Source: CAZMOK01 sp964567785
GTDB lineage: Bacteria; Bacteroidota; Bacteroidia; Bacteroidales; JAGOPY01
Direction: 5' to 3'
Assembly: GCA_964567785.1 (NCBI GenBank)
Contig: CAZMOK010000015.1
Location: 1 to 54,510, forward strand
Length of the DNA: 54,510 bases
This document shows positions 1-7,531 of the stretch, in pieces (position 1 is the first letter of the stretch; each line of letters opens with the position of its first letter). The position numbers and the translations under genes were made by a program. The notes below the pieces were generated by a model. The model saw only the letters and a list, made by a program, of their open reading frames with translations. It had not been told where the DNA came from and ran no database searches.

Positions 1-2
1 AT

Positions 3-46
3 CAGTCGTCAGTCGTCAGTCATCAGTCGTCAGTCGTCAGTCATCA
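3..46. repeat. heptanucleotide tandem repeat (CAGTCGT family)
   Basis: Six contiguous 7-bp units starting at base 3, in the order CAGTCGT, CAGTCGT, CAGTCAT, then the same three again, so there is also a 21-bp higher-order period. The array then decays into an AGCGA-rich stretch. The region up to the patatin stop codon holds no gene; a second 7-bp array follows at 89-123. Confidence 0.9.
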
Positions 47-88
47 GCGGAGCGAAGCGAAAGCGGGATCGGCAATAATTTGAAGATA

Positions 89-123
89 TCTCAGATCTCA
101 GATCTCAAATCTCAACTCTCAAT
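89..123. repeat. heptanucleotide tandem repeat (TCTCAAA family)
   Basis: Five consecutive 7-bp units (TCTCAGA, TCTCAGA, TCTCAAA, TCTCAAC, TCTCAAT). The array runs directly into the stop codon of the patatin-like gene on the minus strand. The same heptamer family recurs at 2106-2140 and, in reverse complement, at 46714-46741. Confidence 0.9.
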
Positions 124-890
124 TAGAGGAAGTTCTTTTTGAGTTTGAAATCCAGCTTGTTAGTGTACTCGTAGCCCAGGTCAAACATTTTTTTTGCGTT
201 CTTGACATTCAGGATATCGAATTCCTCCAGCCCTTCGGGCTCGATGAGAAGGTCACAATTATCCTTCGAATAAGACATGGTTGAGTTTATGCTCAACTGG
301 AATGTCCGCACCGACATCTTTACCAGGTTGTTGAGATCGTGGTTCTCTCTTACGGGACTCACATTCACTGCTATAATGTTTTTGCACTTCCCTGTGAGCG
401 GCTCGATAGGAAGGTTCCGCATAATCCCCCCGTCACTGTATAATGAACCGTTGATCTCCACAGGAGAAAAAAGAACAGGAATGCTTGCAGAAGCCAGGAT
501 TATTTCACCCACAGGCCCTTCGGTAAAATACTCGATCTTTCCGCTGTTCATGTTGGTTGCTGCCACTATCAGGGGCTTTTCCAGGTCACTGATATCCTTT
601 ACCGAGACATTTTTCTCCAGTTCCTTTTTCAGTCCGTCGAGTTTAAGGAGGCCGTTCTTTGGCAGCGATATACGGGAATAATTATAAAACCCGCGGTCTT
701 TTAAAAGACTGAATACCTCTTCAGGAGATTTTCCGTCGGCAATGAGTACCCCTGCTATAGCACCGGCACTGGTACCGGATATGATATCCGGATAAATATC
801 TTTTTCGGCCAGGGCCTTCAAAACGCCAAGATGCGCAAATCCCCTGGCTCCGCCACCTCCCAATGCAATTCCAACTTTATACTTCTTCAT
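123..890 (-). CDS. patatin-like phospholipase family protein (RssA/YchK type)
   Basis: A 255-residue serine lipid acyl hydrolase of the bacterial patatin class, predicted cytosolic or membrane-associated. The N-terminus carries the glycine-rich oxyanion-hole loop (GGGGARG, residues 11-17), the nucleophile elbow GTSAG (39-43, Ser41) and the dyad Asp in DGG (153-155), so the catalytic Ser-Asp pair is intact. Length fits the short single-domain RssA/YchK subgroup rather than the long outer-membrane patatins with a barrel. The ATG at 890 is preceded by AGGAAAA. Substrate cannot be told from sequence. It stands alone on the minus strand, with heptamer arrays on both sides. Confidence 0.9.
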   Translation of the reverse strand: MKKYKVGIALGGGGARGFAHLGVLKALAEKDIYPDIISGTSAGAIAGVLIADGKSPEEVFSLLKDRGFYNYSRISLPKNGLLKLDGLKKELEKNVSVKDISDLEKPLIVAATNMNSGKIEYFTEGPVGEIILASASIPVLFSPVEINGSLYSDGGIMRNLPIEPLTGKCKNIIAVNVSPVRENHDLNNLVKMSVRTFQLSINSTMSYSKDNCDLLIEPEGLEEFDILNVKNAKKMFDLGYEYTNKLDFKLKKNFL

Positions 891-933
891 TTTTCCTATC
901 GGTTTTTTATAGCAAGTAAAACACCCACTCCAT

Positions 934-975
934 ACTATTTATTATCCAATATTCACTATTCACTATTCACTATTT
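934..975. repeat. heptanucleotide tandem repeat (ACTATTC family)
   Basis: Six 7-bp units (ACTATTT, ATTATCC, AATATTC, ACTATTC, ACTATTC, ACTATTT). The array overlaps the 3' end of the oxidoreductase gene: its stop codon (956-958) and last codons, encoding about IVNSE, lie inside repeat units, so repeat slippage would change that protein's C-terminus. Confidence 0.88.
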
Positions 976-1606
976 CCGGTGTGTGAAGTATTTTCACCCC
1001 TTCACCCTTCTCAAAACCCTGATGCAAGATCGCCCCTGCCACGTCAGCCGCTTCGACCGGCACCTGGTTTTTCCAGAATGCCCGCAGCAGGGGCCTGAAA
1101 AAATTCAGCACTTTCTCTCCAAACACCTCTGCAGGCCTGTATTCATCACGCGGACCAAGGAGCAGCGAGGGGCGGAAAATAATAACAGAGGGAATACCGA
1201 GCTTTTTCACATCCTCTTCGGCTTCACCTTTGACTTTCAGGTAATAAGACAGCCTTGACTTAATGTTGGCCCCCACTGAAGAGACCATGATGAACTTCCC
1301 CGCATTGTTTTTGGCAGCCCATTTCGCCAGGCCGACAACATAATCGTGATCAACCTTATACAGCCCCTTTTTGCCTGATTTCTTCTGCGTGGTCCCCAGG
1401 CAGGAAATGACAACATCTATCTTATCCTCAACAGTTAAGTTTTCCAGGTCATCAAGATCGGTGAAGTGTTTTGTGATTTTTGATGACCGTAACCCTGGCT
1501 TCCTCCGCAATAGCAGGTGGATATTATTAACCCTCTGATCGTTTACAAGGCGCTCCAGCAGGTATTTACCGGTAAGACCGGTTGCTCCGGCAAGTAAAAT
1601 ATTCAT
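956..1606 (-). CDS. NAD(P)H-binding SDR-like oxidoreductase (TIP30/HTATIP2-like)
   Basis: A 216-residue atypical short-chain dehydrogenase with an N-terminal Rossmann motif GATGLTG (residues 7-13) right after the start, and SSVGA followed by YYLKVKGEAE, the usual Ser...Tyr-x3-Lys site. This places it with NAD(P)-binding epimerase-like proteins of the TIP30/YwnB type; substrate unknown. The open frame extends upstream to 1732, but that extension lacks the family's start and overlaps the 5' end of the divergent membrane-protein gene at 1689, so the ATG at 1606 (MNILLAGATG) is preferred. The final codons are made of a 7-bp tandem repeat, so the extreme C-terminus is probably not functional sequence. 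Confidence 0.8.
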   Translation of the reverse strand: MNILLAGATGLTGKYLLERLVNDQRVNNIHLLLRRKPGLRSSKITKHFTDLDDLENLTVEDKIDVVISCLGTTQKKSGKKGLYKVDHDYVVGLAKWAAKNNAGKFIMVSSVGANIKSRLSYYLKVKGEAEEDVKKLGIPSVIIFRPSLLLGPRDEYRPAEVFGEKVLNFFRPLLRAFWKNQVPVEAADVAGAILHQGFEKGEGVKILHTPEIVNSE

Positions 1607-1688
1607 CTTATCCTGTTCAAATTTTCCGGTTCCGGAAACTGTTCTTATAACAAAGTAACTAATTTTGCTCTTCACCCCGTAAAAAAGC

Positions 1689-2102
1689 GTGTCATTCTTA
1701 AGAAAAATAGTTGATTTTTTCGGCAGGTTCATTAATTACCGGATGGGAGCTGCAGGTGCACTCATAATGGGAATTATCGTAGTATGGATCAATATCAGCC
1801 ACTGGCCCTTACAGGCATTGACCGCAGGGCTGAAACAGGCTGCCTATACTTTCCTTTTCGGAGGGATGATCATAAAACTGCTGGAAACCATCACCCTCCG
1901 GATCAACAACAAGACGGCTGCAATTATCATCGCTGTGCTTGTAACTTCCCTCGTTACAATAGGGCTGGTCTATTTTGTCCACAGCCTGAGAGGCACCCCA
2001 ATGCCCTTCGAATCAACACTGCCTACAATAATCCTTGCGCCACCCGGATTCCTGGCCCTGTCGATACGAAAAAGGAACAGTAACGCCAAACACAAAAAGT
2101 AA
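1689..2102 (+). CDS. small integral membrane protein, function unknown
   Basis: A 137-residue protein with a GTG start and an amphipathic N-terminus, followed by three or four hydrophobic helices (around residues 20-36, 45-62, 72-92 and a weaker one near 105-120) and a basic C-terminal tail. No catalytic motif or domain was recognised. The GTG at 1689 is supported by a protein-like N-terminus (MSFLRKIVDFFGRF); an ATG at residue 19 would cut into the first membrane segment. It is the only plus-strand gene among minus-strand neighbours and is divergent from the oxidoreductase. The 3' end is followed at once by a heptamer array. Coding status is likely but function is not assignable. Confidence 0.65.
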   Translation: MSFLRKIVDFFGRFINYRMGAAGALIMGIIVVWINISHWPLQALTAGLKQAAYTFLFGGMIIKLLETITLRINNKTAAIIIAVLVTSLVTIGLVYFVHSLRGTPMPFESTLPTIILAPPGFLALSIRKRNSNAKHKK

Positions 2103-2105
2103 CTA

Positions 2106-2140
2106 TCTCAAATCTCAACACTCAACACTCAAATCTTGAA
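2106..2140. repeat. heptanucleotide tandem repeat (TCTCAAA family)
   Basis: Five 7-bp units (TCTCAAA, TCTCAAC, ACTCAAC, ACTCAAA, TCTTGAA) fill the whole gap between two convergent stop codons, 3 bp after the membrane-protein stop and 3 bp before the aroE stop. Confidence 0.88.
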
Positions 2141-2143
2141 TAA

Positions 2144-2884
2144 TCATTTCCACTTCTCCCAACTCATCCATGCCTGGACCTTCAACATTTCTTCACCGTT
2201 CACAACAGCAGTTCCCTGTTCCTTCGACTTTCGAAGAAAAAAGGTCATGGGCGGGTTGTAAACAAGGTCGTAGCAAATGTGATCAGGTGTAAGATAATGA
2301 TAAGGAAGGGGCGGATAATTGTCCGTAAGGGGATACATACCCAAAGGTGTGGTATTGACTATCAATTGCACCTCTTTCAACAGATCTTCGCTGATCTTAT
2401 CATAAGTGATATCGCCACGGCCCGGTGACCTCGAAACAGTGAGGAAATCAATCTTCTTATCGGTCAGGGCTGCAGCCACTGCCCCGGAAGAACCGCCCGT
2501 TCCCAGTATCAGCGCTATCTTGCTGCAATACAGTCCGGTTTTCTCTATGGTCTGCAGAAAAGCAGGATAATCGGTATTAAAACCCTTCAGAACGATCTCT
2601 TTTTTTTGCCTGCTTACTTTAACACAATTTACCGCTCCTGCTTTCAGGGCAGTATTATCAAGCTTGTGGAGTAAGGGGATGATCTGCTTTTTGTAAGGAA
2701 TGGTGACATTGAACCCTCCTATTTCATCCCTCCCGGTCAAAAGATCCGTCAGCTTCTCCAGACTGTCTAATTCGAAAAGTTCGTAAGAGGCATCATCAGC
2801 AGCCGACTCGCGGAATATCCGGGAAAATATCCCTGGCGATACCGAATGCGACAACGGAAAACCGATGAGCCCGAATAACCTCAT
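2144..2884 (-). CDS. aroE: shikimate dehydrogenase (NADP+)
   Basis: Reduces 3-dehydroshikimate to shikimate in the pathway to aromatic amino acids. Seen directly: substrate motif SHSVSP (residues 12-17), the catalytic lysine in NVTIPYK (Lys65), the partner aspartate in FNTDYPAF (Asp105), and the nucleotide-binding loop GTGGSSGA (128-135). At 246 residues it is shorter than E. coli AroE (272), mostly by trimmed loops; all active-site segments are present. The start lies 3 bp from the stop of the upstream YhdH-like gene, so the two are probably co-transcribed. No other shikimate-pathway gene is in the window. Confidence 0.95.
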   Translation of the reverse strand: MRLFGLIGFPLSHSVSPGIFSRIFRESAADDASYELFELDSLEKLTDLLTGRDEIGGFNVTIPYKKQIIPLLHKLDNTALKAGAVNCVKVSRQKKEIVLKGFNTDYPAFLQTIEKTGLYCSKIALILGTGGSSGAVAAALTDKKIDFLTVSRSPGRGDITYDKISEDLLKEVQLIVNTTPLGMYPLTDNYPPLPYHYLTPDHICYDLVYNPPMTFFLRKSKEQGTAVVNGEEMLKVQAWMSWEKWK

Positions 2885-2887
2885 CCA

Positions 2888-3877
2888 TTATAAACTAACG
2901 ACAACTCTGCCTGTAATGCCTCCCTGCAGTATTTTATCTATATGATCATTAAGTTCATCAAGACTGATCATTTTGGCCAGGGAACCGAGATTGGAAGGCT
3001 TCCATTCCAGGGCAAGCTTATTCCACACTTCCTGCCTCAGGTCCATGTCGCAGGTTGCTGAAGCCACTCCCATAAGCGACACGCCATTCAGGATAAAGGG
3101 ATAAACTGTGGTATCAAGCTTCGGGGAGGCGACCAGGCCCACTGCGATCACTACCCCATCCTTTGAACACGCCTTCAGGGCAGTGGCAAGTGTATTTCCA
3201 CCCACATTGTCGATGGCGCCTGTCCACCTGGGTTTCAGCAGCGGCCTTCCGGATGTTTCGTCCACCTCTTCCCTGCCTGTGATCTCATCAGCCCCAAGGT
3301 CCCTGAGGAACGCTTCCGCCTCCTTTTTACCTGTAGAGGCAATCACTTTAAATCCTTCACCGGCCAGGATTGCCACAGCAAATGTACCAACCCCGCCGGT
3401 TGCGCCCGTAACCAGGACCTTTCCTCCGGATGGTTTCAGCCCGTTGATGAGCATTTTATAAACGCCCAGCCCTGCCGTAAGTCCGGCCGTGCCAAGGATC
3501 ATGCTCTCTTTCATGTCGAGGCCCTCCGGCATGGGAACGACCCAGTCGGCAGGCACTTTTATATATTCACCAAAGCCTCCCGGGGTGTTCATACCCAAAT
3601 CATAGCTGGTTACGATCACTTCATCTCCTTTTGTATAAGTGCCCGACCGGTCTTCAACAACCACCCCGGCAGCATCAATTCCGGGAATGTGCGGGTATTT
3701 TTTCGTTACGCCCTTGTTCCCGCTCGCCGAAAGGGCATCCTTGAAGTTCAACCCTGAGTACTTAACATTGACCAGTACATCGTTATCGGGAAGGAAATCC
3801 ATTTCAACATCCTTTACCTCTCTTTTGAACACATTTGGTTCATTTTCAGTAACAACAAGTGCCTTGAAAGTTTTCAT
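2888..3877 (-). CDS. YhdH/YhfP (AcuI)-family quinone oxidoreductase / acryloyl-CoA reductase
   Basis: A 329-residue zinc-free medium-chain dehydrogenase/reductase. Signs of the YhdH/YhfP subfamily are the NFKDALSASG segment near residue 45, the HIPGIDAAG motif near 63-71, and the NADPH-binding loop VTGATGGVGT (156-165). Structural-zinc cysteines are absent. Members include AcuI, which reduces acryloyl-CoA to propionyl-CoA; whether this one does so is inference, as the subfamily also holds generic quinone reductases. The ATG at 3877 has a strong AAGGAG ribosome-binding site. On the minus strand, TATCTTTA at 3899-3906 fits a -7 box. Likely first gene of a two-gene operon with aroE. Confidence 0.88.
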   Translation of the reverse strand: MKTFKALVVTENEPNVFKREVKDVEMDFLPDNDVLVNVKYSGLNFKDALSASGNKGVTKKYPHIPGIDAAGVVVEDRSGTYTKGDEVIVTSYDLGMNTPGGFGEYIKVPADWVVPMPEGLDMKESMILGTAGLTAGLGVYKMLINGLKPSGGKVLVTGATGGVGTFAVAILAGEGFKVIASTGKKEAEAFLRDLGADEITGREEVDETSGRPLLKPRWTGAIDNVGGNTLATALKACSKDGVVIAVGLVASPKLDTTVYPFILNGVSLMGVASATCDMDLRQEVWNKLALEWKPSNLGSLAKMISLDELNDHIDKILQGGITGRVVVSL

Positions 3878-3965
3878 CTTTTCTCCTTAAAATTTTGCTA
3901 AAGATAAAAAGAGATTTCGTAATTTTTTGGTTAAAGACCGGAACAAGGATACGGGGTCAATTTTA

Positions 3966-3997
3966 TTGGAAGCAACAGATCATTTTTTATACATTTG
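3966..3997 (+). promoter_or_regulatory. Bacteroidota-type promoter of the Nramp-like gene
   Basis: The -33 element TTG (3966-3968), a 21-bp spacer and a -7 box TACATTTG (3990-3997) match the TTTG...TAnnTTTG consensus. Transcription would start near 4004, leaving a very short leader before ATG 4016 and excluding the upstream in-frame TTG at 3995, which lies inside the box. Confidence 0.65.
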
Positions 3998-4015
3998 GCC
4001 AACCCGAAAGACCGG

Positions 4016-5275
4016 ATGGGAAAATTCAGGAATTTCATAAGCGTGCTTGGTCCCGGGCTCCTTTACGCAGGTGCTGCCATAGGCGTATCCCACCTGGTAC
4101 AATCGACCAGGGCCGGGGCTGAATATGAATTCGATCTCATTTGGGTACTCATCCTGGCAAATGTGATCAAGTATCCTTTCTTTGAGTTCGGTCCGCGGTA
4201 TGCCAGTGCAACCGGGAATTCGCTCATTGAGGGGTATCGTCAGATAGGTAACTGGGCCGTCAACCTGTTCACACTGCTCACCCTGCTGACAATGTTTGCC
4301 ATCCAGGGTGCCGTTACCATGGTTACGGCAGGCATCGCACTGCACCTCTTCAACTCCTCTCTGAACATCACCCAGGTGAGCGCAATTATTCTCGGGACCA
4401 CCATGATCGTCCTTATGATAGGCAGGTATGCCATTCTCGACCGACTCATTAAGATCGTAATAGTGGTACTTGCCACCTCCACCATCATTGCGGTAATGTC
4501 AGCTTTCGGTGCCTCTGCGGTCAGGATTGAAGACGCAGCCAGGGGATTCAACTGGGCCTTCCGCCCGGACATCATCTTCCTGATCGCCTTTGTGGGCTGG
4601 ATGCCCGCCCCGGTGGATGTTACCGTCTGGCAATCCTTATGGACAGTGGCCAAGAGCCGGACAATGAAATTCAGGCCCAGCCTGAGCCAGACCCTCCTCG
4701 ACTTTAAAACCGGATACATTGGTACCGCATTCCTGGCGCTGGCATTTCTCTTACTTGGGGCACTGGTAATGCATGGTACCGGGGAATCACTTTCGCCAAG
4801 CGGGAGCGAATTTGCACGTCAACTGATAAATATGTATACCGAGAGTATCGGAGACTGGTCGTATTTTATCATCGGGATCGCTGCACTCACTACAATGTAC
4901 AGCACTACCCTGACGGTGATTGACGCCTACCCGAGGGTGTTGAGGCCCCTTACCGAACATTATTTCCCCGGGATAGCAGCAAAGCCAGACACAGGAAGGC
5001 TTATTTACTGGTTCTGGATCCTCCTGATCGTTTCAGGAACTCTCATTTTCATCGGATACCTGACCAGCAGCATGAGGTTTATGGTCGACCTCGCCACAAC
5101 ACTTTCTTTCATTACAGCTCCGTTGCTGGCATTTCTTAATTACAGAGTGGTAACCGACAAGCATATGCCTGAAGATGGAAAACCGGCCACATGGCTCAGG
5201 GCCTATGCCTGGACAGGTATCATTTTTCTCACTGCTTTTACTTTATTTTATATTGTATGGAGATTATTCCTGTAA
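4016..5275 (+). CDS. divergent Nramp/SLC11-like membrane transporter lacking canonical metal ligands
   Basis: A 419-residue polytopic protein of about 11 membrane segments with the Nramp (LeuT-fold) layout. The N-terminal GPGLL leads into TM1. The family's TM1 metal site DPGN aligns with GVSH here (about residues 24-27, in AAIGVSHLVQ), replacing the metal-coordinating Asp and Asn, and the TM6 MPHN site reads MPAP (in GWMPAPVDVT). The protein therefore keeps the Nramp fold but not its transition-metal ligand set, so Mn2+/Fe2+ transport should not be assumed; another cation or a small solute is possible. Start chosen from the promoter position. The USP gene follows after 92 bp with its own promoter. 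Confidence 0.82.
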   Translation: MGKFRNFISVLGPGLLYAGAAIGVSHLVQSTRAGAEYEFDLIWVLILANVIKYPFFEFGPRYASATGNSLIEGYRQIGNWAVNLFTLLTLLTMFAIQGAVTMVTAGIALHLFNSSLNITQVSAIILGTTMIVLMIGRYAILDRLIKIVIVVLATSTIIAVMSAFGASAVRIEDAARGFNWAFRPDIIFLIAFVGWMPAPVDVTVWQSLWTVAKSRTMKFRPSLSQTLLDFKTGYIGTAFLALAFLLLGALVMHGTGESLSPSGSEFARQLINMYTESIGDWSYFIIGIAALTTMYSTTLTVIDAYPRVLRPLTEHYFPGIAAKPDTGRLIYWFWILLIVSGTLIFIGYLTSSMRFMVDLATTLSFITAPLLAFLNYRVVTDKHMPEDGKPATWLRAYAWTGIIFLTAFTLFYIVWRLFL

Positions 5276-5305
5276 AACACATTAGCAGATAAAAACGTTA
5301 AGAAA

Positions 5306-5336
5306 TTGAATTGAGGTCAAATTAGATATATCTTTG
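5306..5336 (+). promoter_or_regulatory. promoter of the universal stress protein gene
   Basis: TTG (5306-5308), a 20-bp spacer and TATCTTTG (5329-5336), an excellent match to the Bacteroidota consensus TTG-N19/20-TAnnTTTG. Expected start near 5343, 25 bp before the ATG at 5368. Confidence 0.75.
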
Positions 5337-5367
5337 AGTTACGTTAAACGAACAAGTAAAAAGTACT

Positions 5368-6231
5368 ATGGGCACTATTCTTCTACCGGTCGATTTCAGC
5401 GATGAAACAAAAACAGCCATTGATTTCGGATTTGAAATAGCAAGGAAAACAGGTTCCGGCCTTGTGCTGTTACATTCATTCCACGACCAGTTATATTTTT
5501 CTGACGGGGGTTTCTCAACAGGTTTTGAATCGAATGTAATGGTAACCGATGAGATCATCAGTGATTTTTACAAACAGAAAAAGAAAAACATCGAAGAACT
5601 TAAGGAAGCTCTTCTCGAAAGAGGGAAAGAAGCAGGCTGGTCAGAAATAAAGGTTGAAACAGTTATGGAAACGGGCGACCCTGAATACCAGATACCCGAA
5701 GCTGCAGAGAAGATCGGGCCCGACCTCATAGTAATGACCTCTACCGGGATAGGTAAAAATTTCCTGCTGGCAGGTTCCGTGGCAAGAAAAATTATGGATT
5801 CGGAAGTAGCCCCGGTACTGGCAATCCCTAAAAACACTGAATACAGGGAGATCAGTAATATTGCTTATATGACCGAATTTGAGGAAACCGATGTGGAGGT
5901 GCTGAAAAAGCTGTTCGGTCTTCTCAATGCATACAAGCCCAATGTTTACGTCGTACACTTAAATGTTGAGGCCAAAGACCCTGATGCTATGCAGAGGATG
6001 CAAAACATTCTCGACCATGAGGACCTTAGGGAATATACAGTTCAACTGATAGCACAGGTTATTGAATGCGAAAAGCCGCAACGGACCATAGAGGGGTATG
6101 TAAAAGCCAAAAATATCGATATGATCTGCATTGTTCCTCATAAAAGAAATATTTTTAAGCAAATATTTACCAGCGACCTGACTAAAAAAGACCTTTTCCA
6201 GACCAATCTTCCTTTACTTGGCATCCACTAA
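5368..6231 (+). CDS. universal stress protein, tandem UspA domains
   Basis: A 287-residue cytosolic protein made of two UspA folds (about 1-155 and 160-287). Domain 1 has the typical start MGTILLPVDFSD, the acidic switch region, and the nucleotide-loop segment TSTGIGKNFLLAGSV (GSV at 136-138), suggesting ATP binding. Domain 2 is degenerate and lacks a clear nucleotide loop, a common division of labour in tandem Usps. Exact function is unknown; such proteins respond to energy or membrane stress. It follows a transporter and is 11 bp ahead of the flavoprotein gene, with which it is probably co-transcribed from the promoter at 5306-5336. Confidence 0.9.
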   Translation: MGTILLPVDFSDETKTAIDFGFEIARKTGSGLVLLHSFHDQLYFSDGGFSTGFESNVMVTDEIISDFYKQKKKNIEELKEALLERGKEAGWSEIKVETVMETGDPEYQIPEAAEKIGPDLIVMTSTGIGKNFLLAGSVARKIMDSEVAPVLAIPKNTEYREISNIAYMTEFEETDVEVLKKLFGLLNAYKPNVYVVHLNVEAKDPDAMQRMQNILDHEDLREYTVQLIAQVIECEKPQRTIEGYVKAKNIDMICIVPHKRNIFKQIFTSDLTKKDLFQTNLPLLGIH

Positions 6232-6242
6232 TCCTAATTGTT

Positions 6243-7484
6243 TTGAATGAGAGCCTGTTTGAGATCTGTATCTTAGGGGCCGGTCCTGCCGGCAGCAGCG
6301 CTGCACTAAAACTTTCAAATTTGGGTATCAGGTGCGCACTGATAGATAAATCCACGTTTCCCAGGGAAAAAGTATGTGGCGACGGTATTAGCGGACGGTC
6401 ACTTGTAGCCTTAAAGCAACTGGACCCTTCTCTTACAGATGAACTTAAGGGTCTCCCATCAGCCTGTCCTTCGTGGGGCGTAAGGTTTGTTGCCCCTAAT
6501 AATAAATCAGTTGATATCAGCTTCAAAGATTTCAACAAAGAGGAGCCGCCGGGATACGTAATCAGGAGAAAGGAGTTTGATAATCTTTTGATAGAAAAGA
6601 TCAGGAACAGTAAGTTCATCGATTTTTTTGAAGGCACAAAAATTACAGGGATGGAAATCTCTCCTGATGGCGTGAAGCTTTTCCCGCCCGGCAATAAGGA
6701 ACCTTTTACCTGTAAACTGCTGATCCTTGCAAACGGCGGGTCCTCTCCGGAACAAACAGAAGTACCTGTAGTTGGCGGAAATACCCCTGAAATTAAACCG
6801 GGCATTGGAATAAGGACTTATTACGAAGGGATAGAAGGTATTACTGACGACTTCAACATAGAGATACATTTTTATAAAAAACTTCTTCCATGGTACTTAT
6901 GGATCTTTCCCCTCAGCAGCCACAGCGCCAATGTAGGCATGGGCATGCTGCACGGTTCGTTGAAGAAAAAAGGTGAAAGCATGAAGAAGACCTTTCTTTC
7001 CCTGTTGGAGAAAGAACCGCATCTCAGGGAAAGATTCAGGAACGCAGTGCCTCTTGAAGAGATCAAAGCTTCCCGTCTGTATTACTTTACGGGTGAAAGA
7101 CAACTAAGCGGGAACAGGTATATGCTTACGGGTGATGCCGCAGGACTGACCGACCCCTTCACAGGTGAAGGTGTTGGCAATGCACTGATGAGCGGCATCC
7201 TTGCGGCACGTGCTGCTGAAAAATGTCTTTCAGAAAATGACTGCTCCCGGAAGCTGACATTCGAATATGAAGAAAGTTTATATAACCACTTGCTCAAAGA
7301 GCTTGAACTGGGCCTCAGGATACAGGAACGTGCTCACAGTGCGAAACTGATAAACCTTGTTATTAATAAGGCACGGAAAAGTAAAACTGTACGAAAAACC
7401 CTGATGAAAATGATCTATGATATTAACCATATGGGCGAGCTTACAAATCCAATGTTCTATTTAAAACTGGCATTGAACCTCTAA
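6243..7484 (+). CDS. geranylgeranyl reductase family FAD-dependent oxidoreductase
   Basis: A 413-residue flavoprotein of the p-hydroxybenzoate-hydroxylase superfamily. Seen: the FAD-ADP loop GAGPAGSSAA (12-21), the GGR-family signature FPREKVCGDG (39-48), and the second FAD motif GDAAGLTDPFTGEGVGNA near residue 295-312. Relatives saturate isoprenoid chains (geranylgeranyl groups, menaquinone side chains) or are uncharacterised reductases; the substrate here is open. No in-frame ATG occurs near the 5' end, so the TTG at 6243 is the best start, 11 bp after the Usp stop. The C-terminal helices (TVRKTLMKMIYDINHMGEL) resemble a membrane-contact tail. Confidence 0.85.
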   Translation: MNESLFEICILGAGPAGSSAALKLSNLGIRCALIDKSTFPREKVCGDGISGRSLVALKQLDPSLTDELKGLPSACPSWGVRFVAPNNKSVDISFKDFNKEEPPGYVIRRKEFDNLLIEKIRNSKFIDFFEGTKITGMEISPDGVKLFPPGNKEPFTCKLLILANGGSSPEQTEVPVVGGNTPEIKPGIGIRTYYEGIEGITDDFNIEIHFYKKLLPWYLWIFPLSSHSANVGMGMLHGSLKKKGESMKKTFLSLLEKEPHLRERFRNAVPLEEIKASRLYYFTGERQLSGNRYMLTGDAAGLTDPFTGEGVGNALMSGILAARAAEKCLSENDCSRKLTFEYEESLYNHLLKELELGLRIQERAHSAKLINLVINKARKSKTVRKTLMKMIYDINHMGELTNPMFYLKLALNL

Positions 7485-7499
7485 AATCCCTATGATTTG

Positions 7500-7507
7500 T
7501 ATTTTTG
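7500..7507 (+). promoter_or_regulatory. -7 promoter box before the GT2 fusion gene
   Basis: TATTTTTG matches TAnnTTTG. An upstream TTG at 7473-7475 is 24 bp away, longer than ideal. If used, transcription starts near 7514 and the ATG at 7532 is the first usable start, not the ATG at 7508. Confidence 0.45.
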
Positions 7508-7531
7508 ATGTCCAATTTGCAGGCAACAGAG

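Noticed and set aside
3..123. Possible CRISPR array at the left edge
   Set aside because: Units are 7 bp and contiguous, with no spacers; they are tandem repeats.
3980..4345. Minus-strand cysteine-rich frame opposite the Nramp-like gene
   Set aside because: It is fully antisense to a clear membrane-protein gene and has no family features.
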